NCBI GenBank assembly: GCA_036768485.1
Contig: JAVLUZ010000257.1
Location: 1,006,382-1,070,381 of the forward strand
Direction of reading: 5' to 3'
Length of the DNA: 64,000 bases
DNA from: Mermis nigrescens
Lineage: Eukaryota; Nematoda; Enoplea; Mermithida; Mermithidae
Positions 61,992 to 64,000 of the stretch are shown here, piece after piece. Every line of letters begins with the position of its first letter. Positions within the stretch are counted from its first letter, which is position 1. Both the position numbers and the translations under genes were made by a program. The notes beneath the pieces were generated by a model, which was not told the DNA's origin, did not search any database, and saw nothing but the letters and a program-made list of their open reading frames with translations.

Positions 61992-63699
61992 GTGCGATTT
62001 TTTCAGATTTTTTCCCATTGTCAAACTAGCAGAAAATGACTGCTTCAGTAAATATGTAGATAGTTGAAAAACGTAATAAAAATAAATAAATAAAATTTAA
62101 TATAATATAATATTTCAATAACAGCACCAATAACTATATTTTAGTTTGTTCTAGGCACGTAGCCGTGGGGGGATTGGGGGACTATCCCCCTACCAAAAAT
62201 TTTTCCTTAGGGGGCGGTACCCCAAATTTTCTAAAAACAGTCAAAAATAGGTCTGAAAATTTTCCTTTCACGTGCGAAAAAGCGTTTTTCGGCGTTTTAC
62301 ATTGTTTACAGCGCTGGAAAAATTAGAGAAATTATGATCATTGACGGCCAAAAATCATTGCGAATTACATATCCACTCTTAAACTCGCTAGAAATTTTTG
62401 GCCCATGGGGGGTGTCCGATCCCCCACCCTGTCCCTTCATTAAAACCGCCCCTGGAAGTTTGATTATATTTCACAAGAGTTCCTTGAAAGAAAAAAAAGA
62501 AAATTTTCTGAAATGCATTTGAAAGATGGAAATGATTTTAGCACACTTTAAACTTATGAGTCTAAACTTTTCGGGCGCTTCGCGCCGATTTGATTGTTTT
62601 CGCATAGTGTTATCTTCCGAACAGCCTAAATTTGAGTAAATGTAATAAATATGTTGCTATAGATTTTCGACGCTCCTTGCAGAATCGTTTATTTTTCGTT
62701 TGTTTTTTTTGTTGCAATGAATCGGAATTGAGTATAAAGCAATTAAATAATTTTTGGGGGGTTTGTGTTTGAATATAATAATTAGGAATTTGTGTGGCCA
62801 TTTTATAGGACATACTCGTACTGCTTGAATATTATTGAAATCAAATCTAATTTTTTAATTTTATGAATTTTTTGCAGTACGCAGAGCTCGATAAGAAACG
62901 CTTAATGTTTACAATTATTTTCGGCTCTCTATAAGTATTTGTTGGGATATTTGACTTCAAAATTTTAGTCCCCTTAAATTCAGAAGGACAGCTATGTGCA
63001 TGCCTGGTCTGTTCAGTTTGAGATGCTTATATATGCATGTACCTGTATGTGTGTTCAATTAGAGGTTCTAGAGGAATTTGAATTTGACTCCCAGATTTTC
63101 CGATTTTTGTAAAAACCCTCAATGGCTAAAAACCTTAAGAGTATAAATTTTTTCACGTCACGCGCCGAGCACCTTTTTTGACTATATTTTACTGAAGGCA
63201 CTTAAAGAATACGCGTGAAACGGTGATTTTAGCCGTTCTCCCCGTTTTATTGGACAAATATTTTTTGTTTTCTTGAAATCACAAAATCTGGAAACAGAAT
63301 TTGCTCTGCATGCCATCAAGAAGTCTACGAAAAGATGAAGTTTCTCGCAAATTAATTCTCTCAAATGCTGGACCCATCGGGCAATCTCATTAAAGTGATC
63401 CTGTTTCCCTTTTGCTAAGAGTTCCGGTTTAAGAAAATGAAACAGCTCAAGGTCTTTGGAGGGGCTTAGTCGGCTATTTTTTGTGGAAGAGTTGACTTCA
63501 CCGTCGATTTTTGTCCAGATAATGGCAGAAAATAAACAAATGGTCGTAAATACGCTTGTTTTTGTCAGAAATGTGGGAGAAAACTTTGCTCACTTGGAGG
63601 ACAAAGAACGACCGACTTTGGGTGGGAATCCAAACGTGTTTGGCGCTTGAGAATTTTGATCCCCACAATGCCTACTGAATCCGCAAAATGGATGTCGAC
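61992..63699. other. Presumed intron 4 of the ATP-grasp gene; repeats
   Basis: 62155-62460 contains G-rich repeat text (GTAGCCGTGGGGGGATTGGG, GGGGGCGGTACCCC). 62560-62690 is a family B-like fragment. An open stretch at 63456-63650 (+; LFFVEELTSPSIFVQIMAEN) has no recognisable family. The expected last exons of the ATP-grasp gene were not found. Confidence 0.4.
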
Positions 63700-63940
63700 C
63701 ACACCTGAGCGTAGAAGGGGTTTGGGGGATTTGCGCCCCACCAGAAGGCCAAATACCCTATCATAATTCAATTTTTGAAATTTTCTGTTTTTTGTCCGCT
63801 ATTTTTTATACCAATGGATAGTGCTCGATGAGAAACGTCGAAAAATGGTGATTTTTCGCCATATCATCATTTTTAGACCATTTTTGACCTTTAAAAATCA
63901 TGCATCCCTCATCCTAGAATTTTAGTGCTGCCCAACTATG
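63700..63940 (-). mobile_element. hAT-like MITE, family A
   Basis: CACACCTGAGCGTAG ... GCCCAACTATG; flanks ATGTCGAC and CTGTCGAC (7 of 8). Confidence 0.85.
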
Positions 63941-64000
63941 CTGTCGACCCCAGAATTGTCGATTCTTCGAAAACATCGTAGAAAGTACGCTTTTAAGTGG

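Overview
The window is animal-type nuclear DNA: AT-rich, gene-poor, with spliced exons, AATAAA signals, many short interspersed repeats, a Gypsy retrotransposon and Polinton (Maverick) virus-like elements. It is an invertebrate. A few interstitial TTAGGC runs would suit a nematode but do not prove it. No bacterial operons, rRNA or CRISPR array are present.

Region 1 (1-12405) holds two nested, decayed Polintons. Element 1 lies on the + strand (1-1107 and 10998-12405): the end of a minor virion protein, a major capsid gene cut in two, an adenain-like protease, a minor capsid fragment and a right terminal repeat. Element 2 (1108-10990, about 9.9 kb, with terminal inverted repeats of about 0.55-0.6 kb) sits inside the element 1 capsid gene. 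Read mainly on the - strand, element 2 has a zinc-ribbon protein, two small helical paralogs, a chromodomain integrase (intact), a packaging ATPase, two small virion-type proteins, a minor virion protein, major capsid, adenain, minor capsid and a third helical paralog. On the + strand it has a truncated protein-primed DNA polymerase B and a TATA-binding protein (TBP) homolog. Nearly every gene of both elements is preceded at about 20-60 bp by one motif with core TCTATAAATACT. A transposon-borne TBP together with a uniform strong TATA box suggests that this Polinton lineage carried its own promoter-recognition system. This is the most interesting signal in the window.

Region 2 (12.4-27 kb) is intergenic DNA with scattered unrecognised host-type exons, a 3.9 kb hAT-type insertion with an 8-bp target duplication, foldback elements and the first copies of an abundant hAT-like MITE family.

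Region 3 (27.0-33.35 kb) is a large inverted-repeat structure around a 5'-truncated Gypsy element: intact 1088-aa pol ORF, polypurine tract and one LTR.

Region 4 (33.4-64 kb) is host DNA with more MITEs (many with perfect 8-bp target duplications), hairpins, a 1.3 kb long-TIR element without a transposase and GGGGCTGTTGGGACGGT-type minisatellites. It has three host genes: an RMP24/C18orf21-like zinc-ribbon protein at 39797-40597; the 3' exons of an unknown gene at 45003-48047; and at least four exons of an ATP-grasp, D-Ala-D-Ala-ligase-like protein spread over 53150-61991, whose introns are full of repeats.
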